Assembly: GCA_009733775.1 (NCBI GenBank)
Contig: WOGZ01000200.1
Coordinates: 1-64,000, forward strand
DNA from: Alectoria sarmentosa
Lineage: Eukaryota > Ascomycota > Lecanoromycetes > Lecanorales > Parmeliaceae
Direction of reading: 5' to 3'
Length of the DNA: 64,000 bases
The notes below the pieces were generated by a model. It did no database searches. It was not told the DNA's origin and was given only the letters and a program-made list of their open reading frames with translations. The translations under genes were made by a program, and so were the position numbers. Position 1 is the stretch's first letter. Each line of letters opens with the position of its first letter. Positions 1-10,615 of this stretch are shown here, piece by piece.

Positions 1-217
1 GGGGGGGGGATGGGAGTCTGTATATCCAATGAGATGAACAATCCAACTAACTAACTATATCCACTAATTTTGATCCATCCAGTCTTTCTTGGACAACAAG
101 TCTCTCTTTTCTTTCAAAAGGACCACGAGACCAAGAAAACTCGCTCGACTCGACTCCAGTTTCAGATCTGATCTGAGCGACCTCCCTTTTTTTTTCTTTT
201 TTTTTTCTGTCAGACTG

Positions 218-241
218 AATGAATGAATGAATGAATGAATA
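218..241. repeat. GAAT microsatellite
   Basis: About five perfect GAAT units in tandem. A TGTC microsatellite follows at about 287-304, and the flanking segment GATGGTGACGCTTGCTGTC occurs twice around it. Confidence 0.85.
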
Positions 242-765
242 AATTAGGAAGGTGGATTGAATTCAGAGATAGATGGTGACGCTTGCTGTCTGTCTGTCTG
301 TCTGTTGGAGATGGTGACGCTTGCTGTCTGTCAAAAATTGCATTTCTTTTGACTTTGGTCCCTCGAGAGAAGAGTTGGGGAGGCGAAATAAGCTTCATGT
401 TAGCTATACTGCTCGAGCGCATGGGTAGGTATATAAGATGTGGAGATTGAAATGGTCATGGGTTTGGGGGATTGGGTTAGATGGGGGGAGGGGACTTTGG
501 CTCTTTATGATCAGAAGCGGTTTTTTTTTGAGAAGAGAATCACAATCCTAGATGCTTGTATTTGCTGTGGATGGCGTCCCAGAGCGAATTGATAATGTTG
601 ATATATGTATATAGGTCCTTGAGACTTGGAGCTTTGAGTGACTAAAGCTGTTGTGTTTACGGGGAAATAAGTATGGATGGATATTTTGCCTGTGTTGTAC
701 TCTACGCGTCAATCAGCACCCTCGGAAGCTGATTATGAGGTATGACCCATAAGCCATCTCCTATA

Positions 766-841
766 CCCCATCCATCCATCTATCAATCTATCCATCCATT
801 TTCCCATCTCGCATCCATCCATCCATCCATCCATCCACCCA
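766..841. repeat. CCAT-rich microsatellite tract
   Basis: Interrupted CCAT/CTAT units occur along the tract, with the purest run of CCAT near 810-838. The open frames across it (His/Pro/Ser/Ile-rich) are products of the repeat. Confidence 0.8.
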
Positions 842-1145
842 TCTTCCCACTCTACTCTTCAACTCCCCAACTCCCCACTCCCTACTCCCCACGAGCTCCA
901 TCCCCCACAACCACTATCGATCATCATCCAGCTAGCTCCCTTAACCCCACCCCCCACTACAAAATCATAATCGGCAACTCCAACCTCGAGGAGTAGAGAA
1001 TAGGGTAATTGGACAGAAGCTGGGGAAAAACGATTGTAGCGTTGCAGCGAACGCGATGGGTTGAAAAGGCACGAAAATGTCCTCAATGTCGCGTGAGTGA
1101 ATGAATGAATGGAGACGCTGCCTGCCTGCCTGACTGGCCGGCTGG

Positions 1146-1181
1146 AGGTGGGAGGTGGGAGGTGGGAGGTGGGAGGTGGGA
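1146..1181. repeat. GGTGGGA short tandem repeat
   Basis: Five nearly perfect 7-bp units lie in tandem. A purine-rich G-run repeat of this kind could form G-quadruplex structure on the + strand, but that is inference. Confidence 0.8.
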
Positions 1182-2080
1182 GCTGCGCTCAGTACTGCGA
1201 TCCCTGCATGATTCCAGGTTCTTTTCGTGGAATTTTGCGGCGTTTTTGATGATAGATAAGATTAGACTGTTTTATTAGGCGGTAAGAGAGAGGTGCGGTC
1301 GGGAGGTTGTGGTTGTGATGATCGGGTCGTAGGAGAAGTTTTGGTGGGGAGGGCTTGGCGTTCGTTGGGAGGGAAGGGTGGTTGGGGGAGGATAGATATT
1401 CGGCACGGGGGTTTGATGTTGCGGGGATATTTATGGGGTGTGCCCTGTGGGATGGTGGATGGCGGTGGATCAAGGGGAGAAGATGTGAGCTGAGGTCTTT
1501 CGATGCGTAGGGTGGTGGTGCTGGGATTTGGTTGCGGGGATTGGGTTGGGATTGCGCGGGGGCGGCGATGTTTATGGAAATAGGATGGTGAGGATAAGGT
1601 TGGGTGATGCTGGTTGGTGGGTTGGTTGGGTTTCGACTGGGAGGTTGGTGGAGAGGAGTTTGTTGATGGGGGGACGAGGGGTTTTGGATTTGGAGGGAGG
1701 TTGGGTTGGGTGGGGATTTCTCTTTGGTTGTTGGAGGAATTTGGGCGGGGTGGCGGTGGAGGATGTGTGTGTGTTAGAGGGGAAGGGGGGGAGAAGAGGG
1801 GTTGGTGAGGGTATTTTCGTGGAAGAGGATGGAGGTGTTGGTGCAGATGGGTTTGGGCGCTGATGGGTTGGGTGGGGAATAGGGGACAGTGGATGTTGTT
1901 GATCGGTTTCTGCGTGGCTGGAGTTGCAGGAGGGGGGATTGGTGTTGTGGGATTTGAAAGCGATGGTCTGGACATCTGCGTTATTTTCCATGGCAGACTG
2001 TGGGGGGTGGATGTGGTTGGTGGAGGTCACTGCTTTGGTTTTGCGTTTGGAGGAGACTGTGCGAAGGAAGACGGGTCGTC

Positions 2081-2674
2081 GAGGAGGGTGATGAGAGGGG
2101 CTCCCAAATCATTCTGCGGAAGAGAAGGTATCTGCGTGAGTGGTTATGGGTGGTGGGAGTGCTGGTCAGCAAGAAGAACCACTGGGAGTTTTGGGTTCTT
2201 TTCTGCACCAACACAACGCAGTTGCAGGAGTCTTTTTCCAAAAGATCTCGACTAAAAGCTGAGAGGTATGAAAGCCCAGCTTTGGACATCAGCTTTTCCA
2301 TTGCCACGTACTTTGTATGATTGATATGCTTAATGGTGGTAATTACTTTGGTCCCGGGTTGGGAGGGATTGGGAGAGCAGACGGTGTGATAGAAAACGCT
2401 TCGTTGAAGATGATGAGAAGAACTGCTTATTCATCTCGTAAAACAAATACTGAGATCCGTGTGGATGTCTGAAATTGTAAGAGGGAGTGATCGAGCTAGT
2501 CAGCAACAAGATCACTGAGAGTTCCTGATCATGTTCTGCGCCGACACAGCTGCAGGAAGCTTTGCCTGCAAAATTTCGGCTGGTTGCTGTAGGATTCGAG
2601 CTCTTGTCCTCTTTCTCTATTCCAATCTTCGTCACTACACCTGCAGGCACATGGAAGTCCACCTTTGCCGCCAA
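2081..2674. repeat. Divergent ~320-bp tandem duplication
   Basis: Two diverged copies can be aligned by eye, about 2081-2280 and 2400-2590. Shared landmarks in order are a GATGAGA-containing start, GTCAGCAA.AAGA.CACTG.GAGTT, TTCTGC.CC.ACACA and TGCAGGA. The minus-strand reading frame is broadly kept between copies (a LL..D.C.C....Q.L series, then SS.STTR.LSH.LLQ), which could mean a former coding repeat. No family is recognised. Confidence 0.5.
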
Positions 2675-5155
2675 TCCAGTTGAAAACGAGTTCTTTGAAC
2701 TCAGGGCGGATGTCCCAGGCCGCAGTTCTTATTGGATGACCGAGGGCAAACCCCTTCCTAGGAACAGATCGATCCCCTCGACCAATCGATCCCACAGCCC
2801 CACACCTCGACCAGGCTCTTGGGCGTAGTAGCCATGAAACCTCTCGGTATCTCATCTTCTCGGCTCCGCGCGATGATGCTTGTGTCCATGTACTCTTTGT
2901 GTGTGCTCTTTGCAACAATGTGAGGATGGACTCTCATCCCCCACGCACGCTGCCAAAATGTGTGGCGAGTAAGGAGTTGGTGGCGGTGCTGTTAGGAGGG
3001 AAGTGAAAACAGTCGGAGAGGGGCTTTTTTTTCTCGAGTATCTGGGCGGAGGTCTTGATTGCCAAAGCTCCAACAAGTTCTTGCAGGTTGAAGCGCGTGG
3101 GCGGTGGGTGGAACAGGGGCCGTCATCGGGGATTGGCTTTTGTCCTAACAAAGCGCTAGACCAGGCACTTCTGATGGACCACTGGGACGTTTGATTATTT
3201 TCGTCAATAGTTCCTCCATCTTGATTTCCCCGTCTGTTGATCTTTTCCATCTTGATTTCTTGATTTCTTGGTTTCTTTGTTTCTTCATTTCTTTGCCATC
3301 TTTTTCAACACCTTTTCTCCTTTTTTCTCCTAGCGCTTGCATGGCCGCAAGCTAGTTATCTGACCAGACCGAATCTGTTATAGCACCATGGCACCTAACA
3401 GAGCTGAGCCTGAGGAACTCTAAACGCACAGACTTCTCACAATTCCCACCAGTGACCATTTCGACCGGCGACAGACCTGTCTCCCACTCGAAGCAAAAGC
3501 TGCGTGGCTTCGCCTCAAGAACCCGGAGAATTCAAGCTAAAGAAAAGGATCTTTCCCGAACGCTGATCCCAATACAATACACAACAACGAGTAACGATAT
3601 CCCCTATATCCCCATCTGAGCCTAGATCAGGTACCCACGGGCCACTTAGACCCCCAGAGCGCTCGGTCCTCAGCGTCCTCCCTTACTATAGGATCCCACA
3701 ACAGTTCCGGCGGAGATTAGAGCAAGCAAAGCAGAATGCACATCGGAGACTTTCAACTGCCACCGTCCAACGACCACAACATACTGTAATTGGTTTGATG
3801 TTTAATACCCGATATGTCTATCAATTGACTGTCACAAGTACTGGTACCCTTCCTTGCCGTCTCTCCTCAGAAGACTCAAATACTACTGCTCGAATAAGAG
3901 TCCCTGACAGACGCATTGGGGTAGTCACAGACACCGGTCTACCTCAGGTACCACGTCAGCCGGATAGCGTGCCTGGAATCGCCCCTGTGGCCTCTCTAGC
4001 ACCCAATCTACCTACCGTATCCCCGCACTCCGGCCAGGCCATTCAAATGACGTCAGAGGGATCAGTACAAAGTCGCGGTTCCTTCACCATCTACTCGTAC
4101 CTCTTCTTTGAACGGTGCTGGCTCTGTTCCCTCCTCTGACCTCAATGAACTGGAGTCTGGTCTGTCCGAATATCATTGGCAAGACCCATCATTCATCCTC
4201 ATTTGGTGAAGCCATGTCATGTCAGCTTTGCGCTCATCGGGCGTTCAGTCTTATTCCCCTAGCTATATTGCCAGAGAGCAAATGGTCGGGTGATTTGGGA
4301 TTCATTAAGGGCGAAGGACATTCAGTCGCATCCCATCGTGATCCATCGTTCTCTGTGCACAAAACGGCAAAATTCAAAGGGTGAAATTAAAATCCGAGCG
4401 GAGGGTTCGACTGTTAGGAACTTAGATCTGCTTCCCCGCAGTACAAGGTTCGGCCGAGGCCACCAGCTGGACACCGACCTTGCTCAATCCGGCCATCGAA
4501 TTCTTCTTCTTCTTCTTCATCAAGGTACCTTTAGCCTGTACGGTCAACTATTTCTGTATTAGCCAAGGTAGATCTTTACTCTAGAAGATGCGCTATGTCG
4601 TCGAATTGGGGAATTTATCGCCACAAGAGTAAACGGCCTCAAGATAGCCTTCCAGAATCTAGACGACATATCGCTTCCCCCCCAGATTTCTCTGACTTGA
4701 ACAGACTACCCTAATTTTGGGGCTTCTGCATAGATGCTACGCTTCCATGGAGATGAAAGAAAGCAAGAACGACAATACTGGTCGTCGATTAACGCAAGTT
4801 TAGCATGCAAGATAGAAGGCGGAGGATTGGAGAAGAATCTGGGTCTTACTGACAGGTTCTGTACACACCAGGAACCTCAAACACCCTTCCGGTCTCTCTA
4901 TTTCTATTACCTAATTACAAACTCTCAACAGATCGCATCTCCACCCATCACCTACTGGATTAGAAAATGGGTGGAAGCCGTCATTTTGATCGACAATAGC
5001 CCGAACGCCATTGGGTTCTGGTCAGTCGAGGACCCCTGAAGCATCGGATCTAGCGATCACTGTCGCTCCTTTAACATCATCAAGCTTTTCACTTAGCCTG
5101 TCTGACCGTGAAAAGATACTATCACGTTGAGTCAGCTTAGCAGACCATTCAAGAA
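2675..5155. other. Gene-free region with decayed coding-like sequence
   Basis: No intact gene seen. Between about 3400 and 4400 the + strand has stretches with protein-like composition split over different frames. Examples are a Ser/Thr/Pro-rich frame near 3795-4080 and, after a frame change, a segment near 4075-4270 containing LNELESGLSEYHWQDPSF and SYSPSYIAREQMVG. This looks like an old, frame-broken ORF, perhaps from a transposable element, but no polymerase, integrase or transposase motif is visible. Confidence 0.35.
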
Positions 5156-5252
5156 AAGGCTCGAGCGCGAAAGTCAAGGTCGTCTTCACCAGCTGTAAAG
5201 AACAAGCTCGAGCGTAAGAGTATAGGTCTTCTTCATTTGCTATAAAGAAGAG
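5156..5252. repeat. Duplicated ~48-bp promoter segment with TATA box
   Basis: Two adjacent imperfect copies (about 5156-5203 and 5204-5252) share GCTCGAGCG, AGGTC.TCTTCA and TGTAAAGAA/TATAAAGAA. In the second copy the last block reads TATAAAG (5241-5247), 75 bp upstream of the ATG at 5322, a good TATA position. The first copy has TGTAAAG there, so only the proximal copy looks able to act as a core promoter. Confidence 0.55.
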
Positions 5253-5321
5253 ACCGCAAAGGGCATCTGTGCGCCTTATTTTCCCTTTTCTTCGCAAGCA
5301 GCATCTTCGAATTCCGTCGCC

Positions 5322-6738
5322 ATGAAGCTTCTCAACTTACCACAGGTCTCTATCGCTTTGGCTTTCTGTCTGCACTCTGCACTGTGTTCTGTAACAACCC
5401 TCGACTTGGTCGAAATTTGCTCGACTTCTATTGGGACAATCTCAAAGAGTTCCGTTGGGTCCACAACGGCGTTCCTAACTGTTTCAGAAACCTGTACCGT
5501 AATATCAACGAGCACCCCCATCGTCACCATTTCGCCTGCTCCCAAGACAACAACTTCCACAACGACTCAATTCGTAACCTCAAGAAAGACGGTGCCGAAT
5601 ACCAGTCTCAACACCTTTACGAGCACAGTACGTAACTATCTCAGCCATTCTCCCTTACTGAGCATGATACATGATGGGGGCGTGTCGCCCTTGAATGTGT
5701 CGTGCTCGACTTTCCGTGACAAGCAAGAGAGACTAAATATGTAACATTGACAGACTACGATCGTGGCCACCGTTTCTGTTACTACTGTTGTCGCGACTAC
5801 GACTGTCACATCTACAGAAACGGATGCAACAACCAGCACTCCAACAACCACAATTCCAACCTCTGCGGGATTTGTTCCAGGTGAGTTTTGCTTTCGGAGC
5901 TTGTTACTTTTGTTGGTGCCCTTTTCGGAGTCTCAAGATATACCGCATGAGCATCTAGCTCCCTAGACACGCCTTAGTACCTAGATTTCATCCTGTGAGA
6001 ACAGTACTGACCCTAGAATTTTAAGCATCCTCTGCCCCACTCCTGAAGAAGCGTGCTGCAGCACCAACTCCAGCACGGTCCGACCTTCTCGCTGCCCGTC
6101 GTCCTAACCTCCAAAGCAAGCGGGCCCTTACTTCCTCGCAAGTCTTCCCCGAGAGCGTAACGTGCGGAGTCCTCGTGGAGATAATCTCGAGTTCCACTAA
6201 AGTGGCCACCGCACCCACAGCCACCGTCCACGCATGTACCTCCACTATCACGCGCGTCTCTACCGTCACCTCCACGATAGTCTCCACCAACGTGTCTCCA
6301 GCAGCCCCTACTACCCAGACCATCTCGTCAACGATCTATGTGACTTCGACCATCGCCGCCACCAGCACTACCACCCAGGTCTCAACCGTAAGCAACACAG
6401 TCATCGCGCCCAGCGCCACATTTTATGCGGCTTGCGCCAGCAACAATTTGCTCAGCAACGATCCGTACGACGGCGGCAACCTCTGCAGTGCCTACGCCGT
6501 GGACAACACCGTGCAACTGAACACGGACAGCGCCTACGACTGCTGCGTGGCCTGTCAGCAGAACTCGAACTGCGGCGGCGCCTTCTTCGACATAGCTGGC
6601 GGCACGTGCGTGATCGATCAGCCGTCTCAAGCCTGTGATCCCAACTATGTGGGTAGTATCGAGATTTCCGGCTGCAACGATGTACCGGCCACGTTCATAG
6701 GTATCGATGGGAACTGTGGACAGGTGGAGGGTACCTAA
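5322..6738 (+). CDS. Secreted Ser/Thr-rich protein with C-terminal Cys-rich (PAN/apple-like) domain
   Basis: Exons 5322-5627, 5754-5880 and 6026-6738 join in frame to 381 residues, with introns of 126 and 145 nt (GTACGT...CAG and GTGAGT...AAG). Residues 1-22 form a signal peptide (MKLLNLPQVSIALAFCL...). Residues 25-280 are mostly Ser/Thr/Val with STTTV-type repeats, so heavy O-glycosylation is likely. Two dibasic sites, LLKKR near 154 and QSKR near 177, fit Kex2 cleavage. Residues about 281-375 hold at least ten cysteines, including CSAYA, DCCVACQQNSNCGGAFF and CVIDQ, the pattern of fungal PAN/apple-like modules. A TATA box lies 75 bp upstream. There is no GPI tail, so the protein is probably released or wall-associated. 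The function is unknown; adhesion or wall binding is only inference from the module. Confidence 0.75.
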
Positions 6739-7568
6739 GGAAGGCGAGTAGGGATGGGATGGGAGGGGGAGAGGGGCGGAAGTTTTCTTGGATTTTTCAA
6801 TTCGCCGTCGAAGTGGAGGCGCAGGGGGGGGGAACCGGGTGAAGGAATGATGGTGTAGATATCCATGAAGCATGACGGAGCATTTTTTTTTTAATTTACT
6901 TGCAAAAGCGCCATATAACTTCAGAATAACGTATCTTACTTCCTTTCCCCACACACCAATGCCGCATACCCTACCCTACCCTACCTACAGCCCCCTCCCT
7001 CCCTATCCAACCGGCCCCGGACCGAGGTAAAAAGCTCCAGAGCCCTTCCGAGGACCACTTCTCTCCCCCTTTTCATCTGTCTCAACATCCCTCCCTTCCT
7101 TTGCCTTCTTCGCTCCAAACGCCCTCGTGATTCGATCCTCATCAACCCCTTCCTTTTCCCCTGCCGCTACATCTTTACTTTCCATACCCCTGCTTCTTCA
7201 ATGACCAATTCCGAGCGCTGATTGCATGTAGGCGTGTTGAAAGAATGGTTGGTTTAATCAATCCATTCAACCTGAATATTTCAACAAGGCGCGCTGGAGA
7301 TCGGCGGTTTTATTAGATGTTGCGGTATCTTTGTTTTAGGTGGGTAGGTGGGTAGGTTGGCGCTGGTAGCTGAGTTGGGTTCTGCTACCTACCTACCTCT
7401 ACTTAAGAATCGTTAGACTACCCTATGTTGTAGCCGAACTTCCTCCGCGCTCGCGTCGTGTTGGTCACGGAGCTTTTGGGCTTTTGGTGATTATATCTGT
7501 GAACTATGAAGACTTTGTGTGTGAATTTTGTGATGGATCTTGCTTCACTGCAGAGTGCAGAGGACATG
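6739..7568. other. Intergenic region
   Basis: Contains a CCCTA run near 6968-6985, a possible 60-residue minus-strand ORF (listed separately), and an inverted repeat where GGTAGGT units near 7340-7358 face ACCTACCT units near 7385-7400, able to form a hairpin. No other feature seen. Confidence 0.5.
7003..7185 (-). CDS. Possible small hydrophilic protein (60 aa)
   Basis: An uninterrupted ATG-to-TAG frame of 60 residues, rich in Lys, Glu, Asp and Gly, with the core RITRAFGAKKAKEG and the end GAFYLGPGPVG. The ordered, non-repetitive composition and the glycine-rich tail make it look less like noise than its neighbours. It has no domain I recognise, no signal peptide and no membrane segment. It could also be the last exon of something larger or spurious. 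Confidence 0.3.
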   Translation of the reverse strand: MESKDVAAGEKEGVDEDRITRAFGAKKAKEGRDVETDEKGERSGPRKGSGAFYLGPGPVG

Positions 7569-7950
7569 TCAATTTTTGAAGATCTGAAGTGAGAGATTGC
7601 GGTGATGGAGGAGTTTGCTGCTGCTACTATGTTTTGGGCTGCAAAGATGTGTTTGCACAGGGGGGAATGCTGAAGGGCAGCTGGAAGAACTATGAGTTAT
7701 TCGGTCTCCTTCAGAAAGAAAAGTCATGGAAAGAAGTGGGAGCGGTTGGATGCTTGATTGAATTGGTTTTTTGTTGTCTTTGTGGCAAGGGCTACTTGTG
7801 CTATAGAATATTCTCCTAAGTCTAATATCCTTTGCCTTCAGCTCAACCCCTTGCCAGTTATATTTCTTTTCCCTCCAAAGTCCTGAAAGTTTTTGCATAC
7901 TGGATAGTATGAGCCGACGAGTATTGAGGTGAAGAATTCAGATCACTTAC

Positions 7951-8161
7951 CCGACAGATCCACCTGCAGATGTGAGGCCAGCTGCAATGTCCAGATGAGT
8001 GGAAAAGTAGGACTGGAGGACCAGGATCCACCTCCGAAGGCCATGCCCATACCAATGCCTGTGAGGGTCCCTTGGGCTAGCAACAGCTCCCAAAACTGGG
8101 GACACCAGCTTCTCGCCAAGATCGATATGAAAATCAAGAAGCAGCCTCCACTGAAGCACAC
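7951..8161 (-). pseudogene. Fragment of an MCT-type major facilitator transporter
   Basis: Two adjacent minus-strand frames together match a short stretch of fungal monocarboxylate-transporter-like MFS proteins. The first reads CFLIFISIL...FWELLLAQGTLTGIGMGMAFGG (helix 3-4 region). The second, after a frame change near 8030, reads LVLQSYFSTHLDIAAGLTSAGGSVG, the family's STYFS...A.GI..AGGSVGG element, and ends at a good donor (GTAAGT at 7950). The change needs one missing base, so this copy is broken. I found no N-terminal half upstream and no helices 5-12 downstream. The family assignment is from memory. Confidence 0.55.
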
Positions 8162-8579
8162 TCGGAATTAGCCTTTGTCGATTAAAGAGCTGACCATGAT
8201 GCTCATAGAGAAGAGAAAGAAGATCGAAAGATGATCTGGCGCTTTTTTCCGGCAACATGAATCTGATGGTGATCTCAAAGCGGAGGTATCGAAAGGCGCA
8301 CCCAAAGGCATGGCCTTTGTCTCCCCGTATGCGGGCAGCTCGTCCCTCTCCCAGGTTGAATACCACATTTGCGAGCGATGAATGAGAAGGACTGTGTCCG
8401 CAGGCTCCAGAAAAACATTTCAAAGGTCCAATGCTTGATGCCATTGTCTTAAGGTCAGAGTCGAGATTGCAAAAGATGAAGGTGTTTTGCTTGCGGAGCT
8501 GAAAATGCGCTTCGTGGTAAATGCGGTGACTGGGAATCTTTTGTCAGTACAACCTTAGACTCTTAAGTTGTATCGCGGC

Positions 8580-9240
8580 TTACTTGACAAGCAATAGACC
8601 GACAGTGACATTGGGCGTATAGCCCGCATTGGTGAGACAAGGGGAGCATGTCTCACCATTCCGCGTCCAATCCCCGCAGGGGCAGCTACGGAAACGGACA
8701 GTCTCACATCCCAGTGCCTCTCTTTCCTTGGTCAATGCCACCGGCGATCGAGGAGGTTTTGCGGGAAAATAGGCTCTGCCAATGACATGATGTTGACGCT
8801 GTATCGCCAGCGCCATGCCAGCAAGGAAAGGTTCCGGATACGCTGGATTAACTCCTCGTCGGATTTGGCCAAGCCATGAGATGGGCTTGGTGCTCTTCCA
8901 CCTCACCGCGCAGGGTTTGCTGCACGGCTGCAACATCTCTCTTCAAATTCGACTTTTTCTGTCTGAGATACGCGTTCCTGTCATCGCTGCGTAAGAATAG
9001 ACGCCATTCATCTCTTCAGGCAGTGCATGGATGTTTGCATTCAGTGCGTCGATTGCAGGGTCGATGAGGTCAGCACGATCGTGGCAGACATTTCGTCAAG
9101 GGCAGTCTGGATGCGTTCCGACGCGGTGACCAACAGCTGCCGAGCTTGACCGAGCTCCTGAGCCCCACGTTGGAGGCGAACTCTGATCTCGTCAGATGTC
9201 CTCTTGATGGTGATGACTCGAGCAGTCCAGGTAGGCAACG
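8580..9240 (-). pseudogene. Frame-broken coding remnant, family unknown
   Basis: Protein-like segments follow one another in different minus-strand frames without plausible introns between them. They are a helical stretch (VRLQRGAQELGQARQLLVTA, about 9041-9200), LIDPAIDALNANIHALPEEM (about 9010-9068), a charged helical segment with RDVAAVQQTLRGEVEEHQAH (8868-8945), and a Cys-rich segment CPCGDWTRNGETCSPCLTNAGYTPNVTVG (8590-8680; quoted in part from adjacent residues). The changes of frame over tens of bases suggest small indels in a decayed gene. I do not recognise the family. Confidence 0.35.
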
Positions 9241-9556
9241 GTGGCGTTGACGACTAAGCGTCAAGAAGATTCTGGTGGTTGGGCACTGAAGTGCAGACCA
9301 AATCATCGTAAGCCACCTGCGATCGCGCTTACAGCGTACGTGTCGACACCTACCATCACTACACTCGCTGGTGTGATTGAAGTTGCACGATGTGCCTTTG
9401 CAGCAGGCCCCACTGTGGAAGATGCATTGTTTGAGAAAATGGACTCGCGTGACTTTGAGGGCTGAAAAGTGGAGATATTTGTTGGAGCCCAGCTTGCCGC
9501 TCGGGTGACACCGTCCGAGAGGGGAGGGTCGATTCTCCAGATCGTTTCGTCTACCC

Positions 9557-9990
9557 TTAGCTCCAATGCAATGGATAGCAGGTCGAAAACCTCGAACCTT
9601 GACCAAACGTGCGCCCCGCAAAACGAAGACGAAGGTCAGAGCGAAATTGATGATGACGTCGTAAGAGAGGAGTGGAATCGTGATGACCAGAGGCAAGCCG
9701 ATTCTGCATTTGCCATCGATGTGAGAGAGTGAGGTGACCGGATGGATAAAGGCAACGACGGCCAAGACTCCGAAGACGAATAGGACGATGGCAATGCCTA
9801 GCAGGTAAAGCGGGTGGCGGAGTCTGGCAAGTTTTGTAGCCACCAGTTGGTGAGCTCGCTCGACTAGGAAGAGATACAGTAAGACCTTGCCACCGACATA
9901 GAATACCAGACAGACGTCGATAGCGGCACGACGCGGCCTTCGGTTGTAAAGTCCCAGGCATTGATGGGGAATGCACAAAAAGGGAGAAAA
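9557..9990 (-). pseudogene. Fragment of a fungal 7TM (GPCR-like) membrane protein
   Basis: The frame contains FYVGGKVLLYLFLVERAHQ, then a hydrophobic helix (LYLLGIAIVLFVFGVLAVV), KCRIGLP and a further helix ending NFALTFVFVLRGARL. This order matches transmembrane helices 3-5 of a 7TM family common in Pezizomycotina (a GGK..YLFLVERAH motif, then KCRIGLP...LLSFDV.IN), recalled from memory. I cannot find helices 1-2 upstream or 6-7 downstream in a consistent frame, so this is probably a truncated copy. It could still be an intact gene whose other exons I failed to recognise. Confidence 0.45.
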
Positions 9991-10197
9991 CCATCCCCCG
10001 AGTGACAGGGCCCGGGGAATCAAACCGGAGAGCAGGCACTAAGCACAGCTCGTGCAGTGTGACAAGCCTCACGAAAGAGCAAGCGAGAACGTCGCCCTAA
10101 CCTCGCGCTCCATCCCTTTGGCATCCTTTCCCTTTGGTGACTTGTTAATTGTGGTGAACGATATTGAGATGGGGAGAGATGGATTAGAGGGGCATAC

Positions 10198-10615
10198 CAA
10201 GTAAGAGCCGACGCCATGTTCTGGCAAGCTGCGAAGTGCGTGATCTCGTACGCAGTTGGTATGCCTAGGATACAGAAAGCGTTGGGGTCGCTGGCTGAGC
10301 TGTTGAAGTTGGCAAAGAGGCCGAAGAAGTACTCGGTGTTCAGCTCGGGGCCATCAAAGGTACGCGTGATGTCGACACGGCCTTGAACATCTGCAGCCAA
10401 GAGGGAGGAGTTGATAGACTTGGCCTGTGGTTAAGGTCAGTACATGTGGATCTGACTGAGTTCTAGAGCGGAAGATCTCACCTGAACGGCACTGTTTGGG
10501 GCAATGAAGCTGTCCTTGAACTTCTTCTGCAGAGTAAAAAGCTGGTTGTGCGTGAAGTTCTTTTCACAGTTGGGGGCGAGCACAACGAAGCTTCTCGACT
10601 TCCAGAATTGCGTAC
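10198..10615 (-). pseudogene. N-terminal fragment of a conserved fungal secreted protein
   Basis: Two segments splice cleanly: about 10615-10482 (FVVLAPNCEKNFTHNQLFTL...) and 10424-10198 (AKSINSSLLAADVQGRVDIT...TAYEITHFAACQNMASALTW), across a 57-nt intron with GTGAGA donor and CACAG acceptor. They resemble the first quarter of a fungal secreted family with ELNTEYLFGLFANL...YEITHFA motifs, recalled from memory. The rest of that family (a long domain ending in conserved Cys and His residues) is absent downstream, where an unrelated 7TM fragment starts, and no signal-peptide exon with ATG is evident upstream. A truncated copy is most likely. Confidence 0.45.

Larger units (their letters stand above)
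1..2080. other. Gene-free, strand-asymmetric low-complexity region
   Basis: No supportable gene. The + strand opens with a G run, followed by poly-T (about 187-207), GAAT repeats and TGTC repeats. From about 1260 to 2060 the + strand is strongly G/T-rich and poor in C. The minus strand therefore reads as long Pro/Ser/Thr/Gln-rich open frames in several phases at once, which is what skewed non-coding DNA gives. I see no conserved domain, splice structure or start context in those frames. Confidence 0.6.

Noticed and set aside
1262..2030. Long minus-strand Pro/Thr/Gln-rich open frames (152-237 codons).
   Set aside because: They occur in several phases over the same skewed G/T-rich DNA, lack ordered domains and have no splice or start context, so they are composition artefacts.
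6968..6990. CCCTA-type repeats resembling telomeric sequence.
   Set aside because: The unit is CCCTA, not CCCTAA, only a few copies occur, and normal genes lie on both sides.
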